From Mangrovivirga halotolerans (GTDB taxonomy: Bacteria; Bacteroidota; Bacteroidia; Cytophagales; Cyclobacteriaceae): a DNA stretch of 64,000 nt. The translations under genes were made by a program, and so were the position numbers. Positions 36,425-44,765 of the stretch are shown in pieces (within the stretch, counting starts at the first letter, position 1; the number at the start of each line of letters is the position of its first letter). The stretch spans positions 310,001-374,000 of the forward strand of contig NZ_JAPFQN010000005.1 of NCBI RefSeq assembly GCF_026241165.1, given 5' to 3'. Below the pieces are notes generated by a model that was given only the letters and a program-made list of their open reading frames with translations, had not been told where the DNA came from and did no database searches.

Positions 36425-36452
36425 AAATGCCCGGTTATCTAATCGGGCATTT
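36425..36452. terminator. Bidirectional terminator between barrel protein and mgsA
   Basis: AAATGCCCGGTT and AATCGGGCATTT (one G-T pair) enclose a four-base loop, with T-rich sequence on either side. It sits between two convergent genes. Confidence 0.75.
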
Positions 36453-36466
36453 ACTTTTATATTAAT

Positions 36467-36892
36467 TTATTTTCTGGTGAAATTCTCAATCTTTCTTGAA
36501 TATTCCTGATTTAACAGCTTTGATGTAAAAATGAAATCAGCTGTAGCTTCATTACATGCAACCGGGATATTCCATACAGCTGCTAATCTTAACAAGGCTT
36601 TAACATCCGGATCATGTGGTTGGGGTTCAAGAGGATCCCAGAAGAAAATCAACATATCAATTTCTCCGGTGGCTATCGATGCACCAATTTGCTGATCACC
36701 ACCCAATGGTCCGGATAAAAATTTATTCACTGGTAAGCCAAGTCTTTTTTCCAACAATCTACCTGTGGTCCCTGTAGCAAAAAGCTGATGCTCGGTTAAC
36801 AGTTCCTTATGCGTTAGCGACCAATCAACTAGGTCTTCCTTTTTGTGATCATGCGCAACCAAGGCGATTTTTTTAACTTTTTCCGAATTCAT
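36467..36892 (-). CDS. mgsA: Methylglyoxal synthase
   Basis: A 141-residue enzyme of the MGS-like fold that makes methylglyoxal from dihydroxyacetone phosphate. The phosphate-binding segments [10 protein letters not shown] and [12 protein letters not shown] and the catalytic Asp region [15 protein letters not shown] match the family closely, and length is normal. It is cytoplasmic and relieves sugar-phosphate stress. Neighbours give no further hint. The start ATG is followed directly by the conserved KIALVAHD strand. Confidence 0.96.
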   Translation of the reverse strand: MNSEKVKKIALVAHDHKKEDLVDWSLTHKELLTEHQLFATGTTGRLLEKRLGLPVNKFLSGPLGGDQQIGASIATGEIDMLIFFWDPLEPQPHDPDVKALLRLAAVWNIPVACNEATADFIFTSKLLNQEYSRKIENFTRK

Positions 36893-36954
36893 TCTATATT
36901 AAATAATTTAATATAATATAACATCAATTTCCCTTAGTGTCTAATTTAATTAAA

Positions 36955-36988
36955 ATTAAAAAAGCTTTTCTCAAGTTGAGAAAAGCTT
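36955..36988 (-). terminator. Terminator of the YeeE/YedE pair
   Basis: AAGCTTTTCTCAA and TTGAGAAAAGCTT are perfect 13-base arms around one base, so the effective stem is about 11 pairs. Read on the minus strand six T follow. Confidence 0.85.
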
Positions 36989-37013
36989 CGACATTCAGCT
37001 TAAAATTTTAAGC

Positions 37014-37517
37014 CTATTTTGGCAGCTTGTCTGAAAATTTTCCATAAACCCAGGTTCCTAGAATAGCACTTAATAAAGTAACAACCACTACTGTAAATCC
37101 TGAACCAATCTGAGCGAAAAGAGGCCCGGGACATGCTCCAGTAATTGCCCAGCCAAGACCGAATATAAACCCTCCGAGTATTTGCCCCTTTCTGAATTCC
37201 TTATTTGCAATTTTTATCTTTTCACCTTTAAGTGTTTTGATATCCAGTCTCTTTATAAGCTGGATGGAAATGATACCTACAATAATTGCAGAACCTATCA
37301 CACCGTACATAAAAAAGGATTGAAACCTGAACATCTCCTGAATTCTGAACCAAGAAATGATTTCTGCTTTTACAAAGACAATCCCGAATAAAATCCCTAC
37401 AACCAGGTATTTAATTAATCCGATAAATCTCTCGGAAGTTTCCTGATTATTCGGTGCTTCACACTCTTCAGGTTTGTCTACTTTTACTTCTATATCTTTA
37501 TCTAAAAACTTTTCCAT
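37014..37517 (-). CDS. YeeE/YedE-family membrane protein, second half of a transporter pair
   Basis: A 167-residue protein of the small YeeE/YedE type (DUF6691-like) with four hydrophobic segments. The signature GWAITGACPGP contains the conserved cysteine thought to handle sulfur in the thiosulfate importer family (YeeE/TsuA). A charged 30-residue N-terminal tail (DIEVKVDKPEECEAPNNQET) precedes the first helix. It follows its partner gene by nine bases, so the two probably form one channel, imported substrate unproven. A terminator follows. Confidence 0.88.
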   Translation of the reverse strand: MEKFLDKDIEVKVDKPEECEAPNNQETSERFIGLIKYLVVGILFGIVFVKAEIISWFRIQEMFRFQSFFMYGVIGSAIIVGIISIQLIKRLDIKTLKGEKIKIANKEFRKGQILGGFIFGLGWAITGACPGPLFAQIGSGFTVVVVTLLSAILGTWVYGKFSDKLPK

Positions 37518-37526
37518 GTTTGCTTA

Positions 37527-38105
37527 TTAAAAGAATAAATCAAAAATCACAGGTAGTAAGAAATGGGTTGAAACTATTCCTCCGATCATGAAGAATATAG
37601 TTGCCAGTAAAGATGGCCATTGAAGATTACTAATTCCCATTATAGCATGGCCTGAAGTACACCCACCTGCGTACCTGGTTCCAAACCCAACCATAAATCC
37701 ACCAATCACGAAGAAAACCAATCCTTTTCCTGTGAAAAGATTATCCCAGGTGAAAATTTGAGAAGGCAGCAAGCTACTGTAATCCGTGATTCCCAGCGCA
37801 GCCAGGTCAGCCTGGGTGCTTTCAGCAATTCTTATTTGTTCGGGATTCGATAAGAACATTGCCGCAATGAAACCTCCTATAAGAATTCCCAATACAAAAA
37901 ACATATTCCACATTTCCTTTTTCCAATTGTATTTGAAAAATGGAATATCTGCTGGAAAGCATGCTGCACATGTATGCCTCAAAGATGAGGATATTCCAAA
38001 AGATTTATTTCCTAAAATCAATAGGGCAGGAACCGTCAGTCCGATCAAAGGACCTGCCACGTACCATGGCCATGGCTGCCTGATAAAATCAATTAACTCA
38101 TTCAT
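37527..38105 (-). CDS. YeeE/YedE-family membrane protein, first half of a transporter pair
   Basis: A 192-residue membrane protein with about four or five helices and the family signature GTRYAGGCTSGHAIMGIS, whose cysteine is the sulfur-relay residue in characterised thiosulfate transporters. An extra cysteine pair (TCAACFP) lies near residue 48. I chose the ATG at 38105 that begins MNELIDFIRQ. A TTG 84 bases upstream lies in a hairpin of the neighbouring gene. A Crp/Fnr-type site precedes the gene, linking it by sequence to the regulator and persulfide genes at 13-14 kb. Confidence 0.88.
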   Translation of the reverse strand: MNELIDFIRQPWPWYVAGPLIGLTVPALLILGNKSFGISSSLRHTCAACFPADIPFFKYNWKKEMWNMFFVLGILIGGFIAAMFLSNPEQIRIAESTQADLAALGITDYSSLLPSQIFTWDNLFTGKGLVFFVIGGFMVGFGTRYAGGCTSGHAIMGISNLQWPSLLATIFFMIGGIVSTHFLLPVIFDLFF

Positions 38106-38144
38106 AATTAATTTGTCTTGTTCATAACTATTGCAAAGGTCAAA

Positions 38145-38188
38145 CAAAATGCCCTTGTTTAAAGTGATATTAATCACACACAAGGGCA
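38145..38188 (-). terminator. Terminator-like hairpin after the aminopeptidase gene
   Basis: TGCCCTTGT and ACAAGGGCA pair around an inner hairpin, GTGAT-ATTA-ATCAC, followed on the minus strand by TTTTG. The inner part doubles as the Crp/Fnr-type site for the downstream YeeE/YedE genes. Confidence 0.6.
38163..38178. promoter_or_regulatory. Crp/Fnr-type operator before the YeeE/YedE pair
   Basis: AGTGA-TATTAA-TCACA differs from TGTGA-N6-TCACA by a single base, with perfect inner symmetry (GTGAT-ATTA-ATCAC). Centred 66 bases before the start codon at 38105. Confidence 0.55.
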
Positions 38189-38242
38189 ATAATGATAAAT
38201 CATTCGGTTGAATGAATATTCAATCTATATACGTTAATAAAT

Positions 38243-39604
38243 CTATCTTAGTTTTTCGATATCTTTAATTTCTTTTGGTATAGGTTTACCAAGAATTCGC
38301 TGGCCATCCTTTTCAATCAGGACATTATCCTCTATTCTGATACCACCAAAGTCTAAATATTCATTAAGTTTATCATAGTTAATAAACTCGGTAAACATTT
38401 GATCGTTTTTCCATATCTCAATCAGGCCAGGGATAAAATAAATACCGGGCTCTACGGTTATCACCATTCCTTCTTTGAGCTTCTTTCCCAATCGCAATGA
38501 CTTTAAACCGAATTGTTTATTTCGTTTTATTTCCTGATCATACCCCACACGATCTTCTCCAAGATCTTCCATATCATGTACATCAATTCCTATTTGATGC
38601 CCGAGTCCATGTGGCATAAACAAAGCATGAGCACCGGAGGCTACTGCTTCATCTGCGTCTCCTTTCATAATACCAAGAGATGAAAGGCCTTCTACAATGA
38701 TCCTTGCACTTTTTAAGTGTAGTGAGAGATTTGAAACACCTTCTTTTGCTGCACTAATACATTCCTTATTGGCTTTCAAAACAATTGAATAAATCTCCTT
38801 TTGTTTTTGAGTGAATTCATCAGCTATAGGAAAAGTCCTTGTTATATCTCCGGCATAAAAGTTTTTATTTTGAGCTCCGGAGTCAATTAGCAACAGATCA
38901 CCCTTTTTCAATACCGAATCATAATGATGATTGTGTAGTATTTCACCATTTCTGGTAACAATAGGAGGGTAGGCTGTCCCTTTTCCCTTAGCAAGGGCAA
39001 TTTTCTTAATATGTGCCATTACATCTGCCTCAGTCATTCCTTCCCTGGCAATTTTCATTGCTTCAATATGCATTTCAGCAGAGATATTGACAGCATCCTC
39101 CATTTCCTTGATTTCATCCTCATCCTTGATCTCACGGAGAGCAATTATTGCATCAACCAGTCTCTCTGATGCTCCATTCATCACTTCAGCAGATCTGATC
39201 CCAAGCCAATTTGCAATTTTAAGTACATTGTCACCACGATATGGAGGAAGAAAGCAAACTTCCTTTTGCTGATCATGCAAATATTCTCTGATAGAGCTGT
39301 AAGGTTTAACATCATCTATCAAAGCTTTATCAGCAAGATCTCTGAGAGAGGGTTGAGGTCCTGTCCAAACCATATCATCAGTGGTCATTTCTTCACCAAA
39401 AAGGATCGTTTTACCAGTACCTGCATCAATAATTAAAGCAAGGCCCGGCTGAGAAATGCCACATAAATAAAGAAAAGTACTGTCTTGTCTGAACGGATAA
39501 TAATTATCCTTGTAATTCATCGGGGCTTCATCATTGCCTGAGATTAATATTAATCCCTCTCCAATTTTTTCAGCTAGTTTATTTCTTCGCTCCCTGTACT
39601 GCAT
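38243..39604 (-). CDS. pepP: Xaa-Pro aminopeptidase (M24 family)
   Basis: A 453-residue cytoplasmic metallopeptidase that removes N-terminal residues before proline. The N-terminal aminopeptidase-P domain (about 1-150) is followed by the pita-bread catalytic domain. Metal ligands are in DSGAQNKNFYAGDITRTF (two Asp), HGLGHQIGIDVHD (His), VEPGIYF (Glu) and GIRIEDNV (Glu). Length fits the family. The start overlaps the end of the upstream BNR gene by 26 bases, so it is part of an overlapping three-gene unit with a sensor and a BNR protein. Substrates are unlikely to be specific to this operon. Confidence 0.95.
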   Translation of the reverse strand: MQYRERRNKLAEKIGEGLILISGNDEAPMNYKDNYYPFRQDSTFLYLCGISQPGLALIIDAGTGKTILFGEEMTTDDMVWTGPQPSLRDLADKALIDDVKPYSSIREYLHDQQKEVCFLPPYRGDNVLKIANWLGIRSAEVMNGASERLVDAIIALREIKDEDEIKEMEDAVNISAEMHIEAMKIAREGMTEADVMAHIKKIALAKGKGTAYPPIVTRNGEILHNHHYDSVLKKGDLLLIDSGAQNKNFYAGDITRTFPIADEFTQKQKEIYSIVLKANKECISAAKEGVSNLSLHLKSARIIVEGLSSLGIMKGDADEAVASGAHALFMPHGLGHQIGIDVHDMEDLGEDRVGYDQEIKRNKQFGLKSLRLGKKLKEGMVITVEPGIYFIPGLIEIWKNDQMFTEFINYDKLNEYLDFGGIRIEDNVLIEKDGQRILGKPIPKEIKDIEKLR

Positions 39605-40673
39605 TTTTGACTTGTTTTAAAGTAATAAAAGCAACGAGTCCGTCACTTCCAGCCGCATAAATACGATCATCTCCTTTGGCAAGGCAGTGAAAGCCATCAT
39701 TGCTAAACAATTTGAATGAAATATTATTTGTTAATGAAATATAAGAATTTACTGCTCCAACAGCGATAAGATATTCATCTAAATTTTGTATCGCTGATAA
39801 ATAACCCGGAAACCTTCTATGGGGAACAACCTTCCAGGATTTACCATCTTGGCTGAGAATAACATTGTTTTCCGAATAAAAAGGCTGGGTATAATCACCG
39901 CCAACTGCTATGAAACTTCCGTTATTTAACCTGGCTACACTAAAAAGGCCACTGGATTCTAATCCCTGTAAAGCAGGTGTAGGATAGGACTCCCATGTAA
40001 CTCCATAGTCTTCTGAGATAAATGCCCTGGCAAACATTCCTCCTGATACAATTATTGTTTTGCCTTCTTCATAAGCGCGAAGTTGTGTTCCGCTGGCAGC
40101 AAACTGATATTCGCCTTTTTGAGTAGCAGGACGATTTTCGAAGGGAAGGGGAGCCCAGGTTTTCCCTCCGTCATGAGTTAATGCAACTGCAAAACGACCG
40201 TTTATAGGATCACCAACCAAAATACCTTTATTCGAATCATAAAAATCAATGGCATCAAAAAAACCATCCTTATCCGGATTATCAAAAACTTTAATCCAGG
40301 TTTGTCCGCCGTCCTCAGAACGAAAAATAGCCGAAGAAGTATTCTCTCCAGCAGCCATGACAATTATTTTATCTTCACCAATAATTTCAATATCTCTGAA
40401 ATCATATTTATTAATATCTGCTCCGGGACGATAAATATCCCATTTAGCTGAAACTGAATCATATTTAGCAACAAGATTATCAGTTCCCGAAACCCATAAA
40501 ACACCTTTTTCAGAGACATCAATACCTCTGATAGATGCATCAGTAAATGGGGTAGCTAAGTAATTCCAATCGATTGGCAATTCGATTTTTCTTTCCGGCT
40601 GAGCGTATAAAAAATTAACCCCGATCATAAATATCAGGGTTAAAATTATTCGCTTGTTATTAACATCAATCAT
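39579..40673 (-). CDS. Exported BNR-repeat/Ycf48-like propeller protein
   Basis: A 364-residue protein with a signal peptide (about 1-25, ending FLYAQ). BNR (Asp-box) repeats are visible as SEDGGQTW, THDGGKTW, SEDYGVTW and SQDGKSW, so it folds as a beta-propeller of the sialidase/Ycf48/sortilin type. No sialidase catalytic Tyr/Arg set is evident, so an assembly or binding role is more likely than glycosidase activity. It overlaps the sensor gene by eight bases and the aminopeptidase gene by 26, an uncommonly tight triplet. Confidence 0.85.
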   Translation of the reverse strand: MIDVNNKRIILTLIFMIGVNFLYAQPERKIELPIDWNYLATPFTDASIRGIDVSEKGVLWVSGTDNLVAKYDSVSAKWDIYRPGADINKYDFRDIEIIGEDKIIVMAAGENTSSAIFRSEDGGQTWIKVFDNPDKDGFFDAIDFYDSNKGILVGDPINGRFAVALTHDGGKTWAPLPFENRPATQKGEYQFAASGTQLRAYEEGKTIIVSGGMFARAFISEDYGVTWESYPTPALQGLESSGLFSVARLNNGSFIAVGGDYTQPFYSENNVILSQDGKSWKVVPHRRFPGYLSAIQNLDEYLIAVGAVNSYISLTNNISFKLFSNDGFHCLAKGDDRIYAAGSDGLVAFITLKQVKNAVQGAKK

Positions 40674-42660
40674 TTACTTTTGACTTTACAGAATCTAATT
40701 CCTTTTCCTTTTCAGCCAATTTACGTTTTAATTCTTCATTTTGCAGATCAGATTCCTTCTGTCTTCTTGCCATTTCTTCCTGAGTAGCCTGAAGCTCTTC
40801 CATATTTTGTCTCATTTCTTCTTCTTGAGACCTCATCATTTCGGCTTGTTCTTTTGTCTGTTCGAGAAGCTCTTTCGTTCTTTCGTTCATTTTAAGAGCA
40901 CCGATTGTGGCAGCCAGACTTTCTCCAAGCTTTTCGATAAGTTCTAAATGATGATCAGGTAATACTTTAAAACTTGCTATCTCCAGAACACCTAATACAT
41001 TTTCATTCTCAACCAAAGGCATTATTAATACACATCTAGGTGTTGCATCGCCCAGACCACTTTTAATATTTACGTACTCCTCTGGTACATCTGTTAAGTA
41101 AATTGGTTTCTTCTCAAGGTAACTTTGCCCCACAAGGCCTTCGCCAATCTGAATGTTTTTATTTAAATATTTTCTTCTGTCAAAAGCATAGGCACTAACT
41201 AATTCAAGATATAAATTATCTGAATCATCATCGTTAAGCAGGAAAATACCAGCTTGGTTAACCTCTACATAATCAACAAAGTCTTTTAGTAGTCTGGCAA
41301 AAAATTCTTTCAGATCAGTACCACTCTTGATTCTTAACATATCAGAAAAGTGTGCCTGACCTTTTGTTACCCAGTTGCGCTTTTCTTCTTCCTCTCTTGA
41401 CTTCCTGAGATTAAATTTCATCTCAACTAACGCTTTACCGAGGACATCATTTTCATCTAGATTATCTAATTCATAATCAAGGTTGCCTTCGCCAATAGCG
41501 CGGGCATACTCAGACTTTTCACCAAGATTATCAATTAGGGTATTGATGCTTTTTGACATTTCATTCAGCTCATCATTGGTCTTTATCTGAAGTTTATCAC
41601 CTTCCGAAACCTTTCCTTTTGAAAGATCATCTAATGTATCTGAAGCCTTTTTAAGAGAAGATGAAATTCTGTCTGACAGATAGTATAATACCACTGCTAA
41701 TATTATAAATCCTAAAAGTGCAATGATGATACCATTTCTGGTTGCCTCATTTATATCCTTTATAATTACTGCTTTAGGAATAAAAGTAGCTAAATACCAA
41801 GGTTTAGCGGTACCGCCAAAATCTATTTTTCGAAAGTTAATAATTACTTCATCATCAAAACTACTAAGATACTTTTCATATGAGGCTGCTCCATTATTTT
41901 TAACATGTCTAAGAACTTCGTCCTTATTAAACCAGTCTCCGAACAAAGTGTCCATATCTTTTCCAACAAAATCGCTGTTTTCATGGGCTACAATTGACCC
42001 ATTACTTGAAAATAGAATTGTCTGGGCCTCTTCATAAGGTTTTAAACCAGAAATAAATTGTAGATCTGATAGAATCACATCAATTCCAATCAAACCAATA
42101 AACTTATTATTATCATTTTTCAGAGGAATGCAGACCGATGTCATCAATAAGTCCTGATCAACATAAGGATTTGCTAATTCTTCAACACCATTTGTCTTCA
42201 ACCAAAAATAATCGCTTGCTTCATTATTCCCTTCTAATTCAAGTGTATCTGATTTAAATCCTCCGGTTTGATAAGCTGTCCTTCTTGCCCGGCCATAATC
42301 ATTATAATATGCAGTATCGTAATGTGACAATTCATAGCTGACCCAGGCACTAAAGTACCTCTGATCTCTTTCAACCATTGCCACCAACATTTTATCGGTT
42401 ATTTCTGGTAAAACCGACAAGTCCTGCCCTGAAAACTCTTCTAAGGTTCCAGCAGCAGCTCTGCTAATTCCGAAATCTTTATTAAAGATCGCTCTAATCT
42501 CATTCGTGTTTTGATTAGTGTAACTTCTAGCAAGATTTTTGGCTTCTTTTACTGTCTGTCCACGCAGTGTAAGGATTATGTATGACACACTTCCTACAAA
42601 TGCCAGTAAAAAAATCCCAAGAATTATAAAAAGTAACTTCCGTTTAATTGTCATTCTCAT
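40666..42660 (-). CDS. Membrane sensor with Cache, HAMP, GAF and coiled coil but no output domain
   Basis: A 664-residue protein: a membrane helix (about residues 5-30), an extracytoplasmic double Cache-type domain (about 40-295; FSAWVSYEL, DYFWLKTNG, GIDVILSDL), a second helix (about 305-330), HAMP (about 330-385), a further HAMP-like linker, a GAF domain (about 430-585; VNQAGIFLLNDD) and a C-terminal coiled coil (EEMRQNMEELQATQEEM). No histidine kinase, GGDEF, phosphatase or methyl-accepting hairpin is visible. It is a receptor without obvious output, perhaps signalling through a partner protein. The ATG at 42660 is preferred to an upstream TTG; the second ATG two codons on is also possible. 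Confidence 0.85.
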   Translation of the reverse strand: MRMTIKRKLLFIILGIFLLAFVGSVSYIILTLRGQTVKEAKNLARSYTNQNTNEIRAIFNKDFGISRAAAGTLEEFSGQDLSVLPEITDKMLVAMVERDQRYFSAWVSYELSHYDTAYYNDYGRARRTAYQTGGFKSDTLELEGNNEASDYFWLKTNGVEELANPYVDQDLLMTSVCIPLKNDNNKFIGLIGIDVILSDLQFISGLKPYEEAQTILFSSNGSIVAHENSDFVGKDMDTLFGDWFNKDEVLRHVKNNGAASYEKYLSSFDDEVIINFRKIDFGGTAKPWYLATFIPKAVIIKDINEATRNGIIIALLGFIILAVVLYYLSDRISSSLKKASDTLDDLSKGKVSEGDKLQIKTNDELNEMSKSINTLIDNLGEKSEYARAIGEGNLDYELDNLDENDVLGKALVEMKFNLRKSREEEEKRNWVTKGQAHFSDMLRIKSGTDLKEFFARLLKDFVDYVEVNQAGIFLLNDDDSDNLYLELVSAYAFDRRKYLNKNIQIGEGLVGQSYLEKKPIYLTDVPEEYVNIKSGLGDATPRCVLIMPLVENENVLGVLEIASFKVLPDHHLELIEKLGESLAATIGALKMNERTKELLEQTKEQAEMMRSQEEEMRQNMEELQATQEEMARRQKESDLQNEELKRKLAEKEKELDSVKSKVND

Positions 42661-42833
42661 ATCAAAAAATATTAACAACTATTTAAAGTTATTATTTTTT
42701 CCGATTCGATTACTATTGATGTTAGATTAAAGGCAAAAAAAAACAATTCATCTTAAAAAATTTATATTCAGACTGAAAAATACCACAATCTGAATTGTTA
42801 TAGTTTTTCCAAGGCTTTGCCTCATTTTATGCG

Positions 42834-42841
42834 TAACTTTG
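42834..42841 (+). promoter_or_regulatory. Promoter -7 element of the FKBP gene
   Basis: TAACTTTG matches TAnnTTTG about 90 bases before the ATG, giving a fairly long 5' leader. The identical octamer precedes mnmE. A TTTG at 42816 could serve as an upstream element but the spacing is short. Confidence 0.4.
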
Positions 42842-42926
42842 CAGAAATTAAATTGTTAGGGCTTTCAGTATGCCTTAACATCTTGTTGAATTGGATGAGC
42901 CAAATGCTCAAAACAAAATTAAACTG

Positions 42927-43358
42927 ATGAAAAAAGTAGAACAAAACAACAAAGTAAAAGTTCATTACACTGGAAAATTAGAAAGTGGAGAAGTTTTCGA
43001 TTCTTCTGAGGGTAGAGAGCCACTTAGCTTTACAGTAGGAGCAGGCCAAATGATTCCAGGTTTTGAAAAAGGTGTTTTGGGAATGGAATTAAACGAAAAG
43101 AAAACTATAACTATCGAATCTGAAGATGCTTATGGTGATCGTCGTGATGACCTTATACAATCTGTACCAAAATCTCAGTTACCTGAAGATCTGAATCCTC
43201 ACGAAGGACAGCAACTTCAGTCTCAAACTTCGACAGGCCAGGTTATCCCTGTTGTAGTTACAAATGTTTCTGATGAAGAAATTACTGTTGACGCTAACCA
43301 CCCACTTGCAGGCAAAACTCTTGTATTTGATGTTGAGGTAGTTGGAATCGATGAGTAA
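42927..43358 (+). CDS. FKBP-type peptidyl-prolyl isomerase, SlyD-like
   Basis: A 143-residue prolyl isomerase. The N-terminal half has the FKBP strand and Tyr/Asp pocket (KVHYTGKLESGEVFDSS), then the insert-in-flap domain characteristic of SlyD (about 70-125), and returns to FKBP near NHPLAGKTLVFDVEV. SlyD-family proteins chaperone folding and, with His-rich tails, deliver nickel; that tail is absent here, so a chaperone role is the safer call. I chose the ATG at 42927 (MKKVEQNNKVKV); the upstream TTG adds residues unlike the family. Confidence 0.93.
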   Translation: MKKVEQNNKVKVHYTGKLESGEVFDSSEGREPLSFTVGAGQMIPGFEKGVLGMELNEKKTITIESEDAYGDRRDDLIQSVPKSQLPEDLNPHEGQQLQSQTSTGQVIPVVVTNVSDEEITVDANHPLAGKTLVFDVEVVGIDE

Positions 43359-43381
43359 ATTGATAAAAACCTTAAAATAAT

Positions 43382-43409
43382 AAAACCGCCTCTCGGGGCG
43401 GTTTTTTTT
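43382..43409 (+). terminator. Terminator of the FKBP gene
   Basis: AAAACCGCC and GGCGGTTTT pair around TCTCGG and are followed by eight T. The T run touches the stop codon of the convergent TrpF-like gene. Confidence 0.88.
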
Positions 43410-44019
43410 ATTCTTCAATTTCTATTTCTTCTAAAATATCTGCAAGGTGATCGTAATCTTTATAACCAGGCCTTATTTCCTGAGATCCCTTCATACTTAT
43501 ACCTGCGACAGGAAAATTATCTAAAAATTCATTGATGGAATCCTGTTCGATAGCACCACCATAATAGACATCTATTTGAGCTCTTTTAATTCCATCATTA
43601 TTCAACACAGATTTAAGATACTCATCCCCTGATTCTACAATCACACCTAGTACATTGTCATTAAGACCTTCAATATCAATCGCAGTTAGTAAATAGTTGA
43701 TATCTGAATCTTCATTTACAATTAAAAAAAACTCTTTAGAATCAAGAGATTTAAGTACATCGGGATCCGGTTCCGATAAAAGAAACTTTTCTATTCCATA
43801 ATCAGTACTTACAGAATCAATAGATTGTCCTGCAGGTTCAGCTACCGGTTCGATACCACTCAACCATTCATTTATCTCTTTAAAACTTTCTGGAGAAAGA
43901 TGTTCTTCAATAGCTGTGTCTGTGAAAAAACCATAATAATCAACCCCCATACCGGCACAATACCTTGCATCACTGAGGTTTGAAACATTTCGCACGATAA
44001 CTTTACATCGTAATGCCAT
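43408..44019 (-). CDS. Degenerate TrpF-like (phosphoribosylanthranilate isomerase) TIM-barrel protein
   Basis: A 203-residue protein whose start VIVRNVSNLSDARYCAGMGVDYYGFF aligns by eye with the TrpF N-terminus (KxCGIT...DA...GAD..GFxF). The catalytic cysteine of TrpF (KVCGIT) is replaced (VIVRNVS), and the overall length is similar to TrpF. The phosphate-binding loops and C-terminal part are weakly conserved. Tryptophan genes are absent around it. It therefore looks like a TrpF relative that has lost or changed activity. Alternatives are a plain TIM-barrel protein of unknown function. A SD-like AAGGATG start is present, unusual here. Confidence 0.65.
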   Translation of the reverse strand: MALRCKVIVRNVSNLSDARYCAGMGVDYYGFFTDTAIEEHLSPESFKEINEWLSGIEPVAEPAGQSIDSVSTDYGIEKFLLSEPDPDVLKSLDSKEFFLIVNEDSDINYLLTAIDIEGLNDNVLGVIVESGDEYLKSVLNNDGIKRAQIDVYYGGAIEQDSINEFLDNFPVAGISMKGSQEIRPGYKDYDHLADILEEIEIEE

Positions 44020-44072
44020 CCTTTTTTTTATTAAGTATTATTTAATTATTAAATAGATTATCTTAGCAATTA

Positions 44073-44765
44073 ATGAAATTCAAAATAAACTATTTTAAAA
44101 TCATCGGGCTACTTTTAATGCCATTAATTTACGGCTGCTCTACCGGTACGATCGATCCGGATGAGATAGACGAAAGAAAAATCTATTTTCCTGATGATGA
44201 AGGCTTATTTAGAATTTATGAAATCCAACAAATTGATTATAAAGCAAACGGCGAAAGAGACACATCAAGATATCGGTTAAAAGAAAAAGTATCTCAAAGA
44301 ACCTCTGCTCAAGAAACTTTCCAGGTATTGGAAAGATATCGGTTTCAAAATAATGATTGGGCTCTGGATTCAATCTGGAACATCTTTTATAATCCGACAA
44401 ATGTTGTCCTTTATCAAAATAATATTCCCTTGGTCAAAATAGCTACCCCTGTTAACAAACAAACATCATGGGATAGAAACAGTTATAACAGCAGGGATGA
44501 AATGATAAGTAATTATATAGATATTAAGTCAGATACCGTAATTGCACAAAATAATTATTCTCAGGTAGCAATTGTTGAACTTGAAAACATCACCGATCCA
44601 ATCATTGGAAATAACGTTAGTTATGAAGTATATTCTCCGGGAATAGGCTTAGTTAGCAAGTATGTTGAAAATATCGATTACAAACAAGGTGTTGATTTGG
44701 GTAAACAGATAATATCCCAGGGTGTTATATATAAACAAGTTTTGGTAATTAGCGACTATGAATAA
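44073..44765 (+). CDS. Lipoprotein of unknown function preceding a subtilase gene
   Basis: A 230-residue lipoprotein with a lipobox ending at Cys22 (PLIYGC). The mature part has an Asp-rich linker and then mixed strands; no repeats or family motif are recognised. It overlaps the following subtilase gene by eight bases (ATGAATAA), so the two are translated together and may act together at the outer membrane, for example as a chaperone or anchor, but this is inference from position only. Confidence 0.75.
   Translation: MKFKINYFKIIGLLLMPLIYGCSTGTIDPDEIDERKIYFPDDEGLFRIYEIQQIDYKANGERDTSRYRLKEKVSQRTSAQETFQVLERYRFQNNDWALDSIWNIFYNPTNVVLYQNNIPLVKIATPVNKQTSWDRNSYNSRDEMISNYIDIKSDTVIAQNNYSQVAIVELENITDPIIGNNVSYEVYSPGIGLVSKYVENIDYKQGVDLGKQIISQGVIYKQVLVISDYE

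Noticed and set aside
38105-38189. TTG start at 38189 for the larger YeeE/YedE protein
   Set aside because: It would add 28 non-hydrophobic residues and place a hairpin and Crp/Fnr-type site in the coding sequence; the ATG at 38105 is better.
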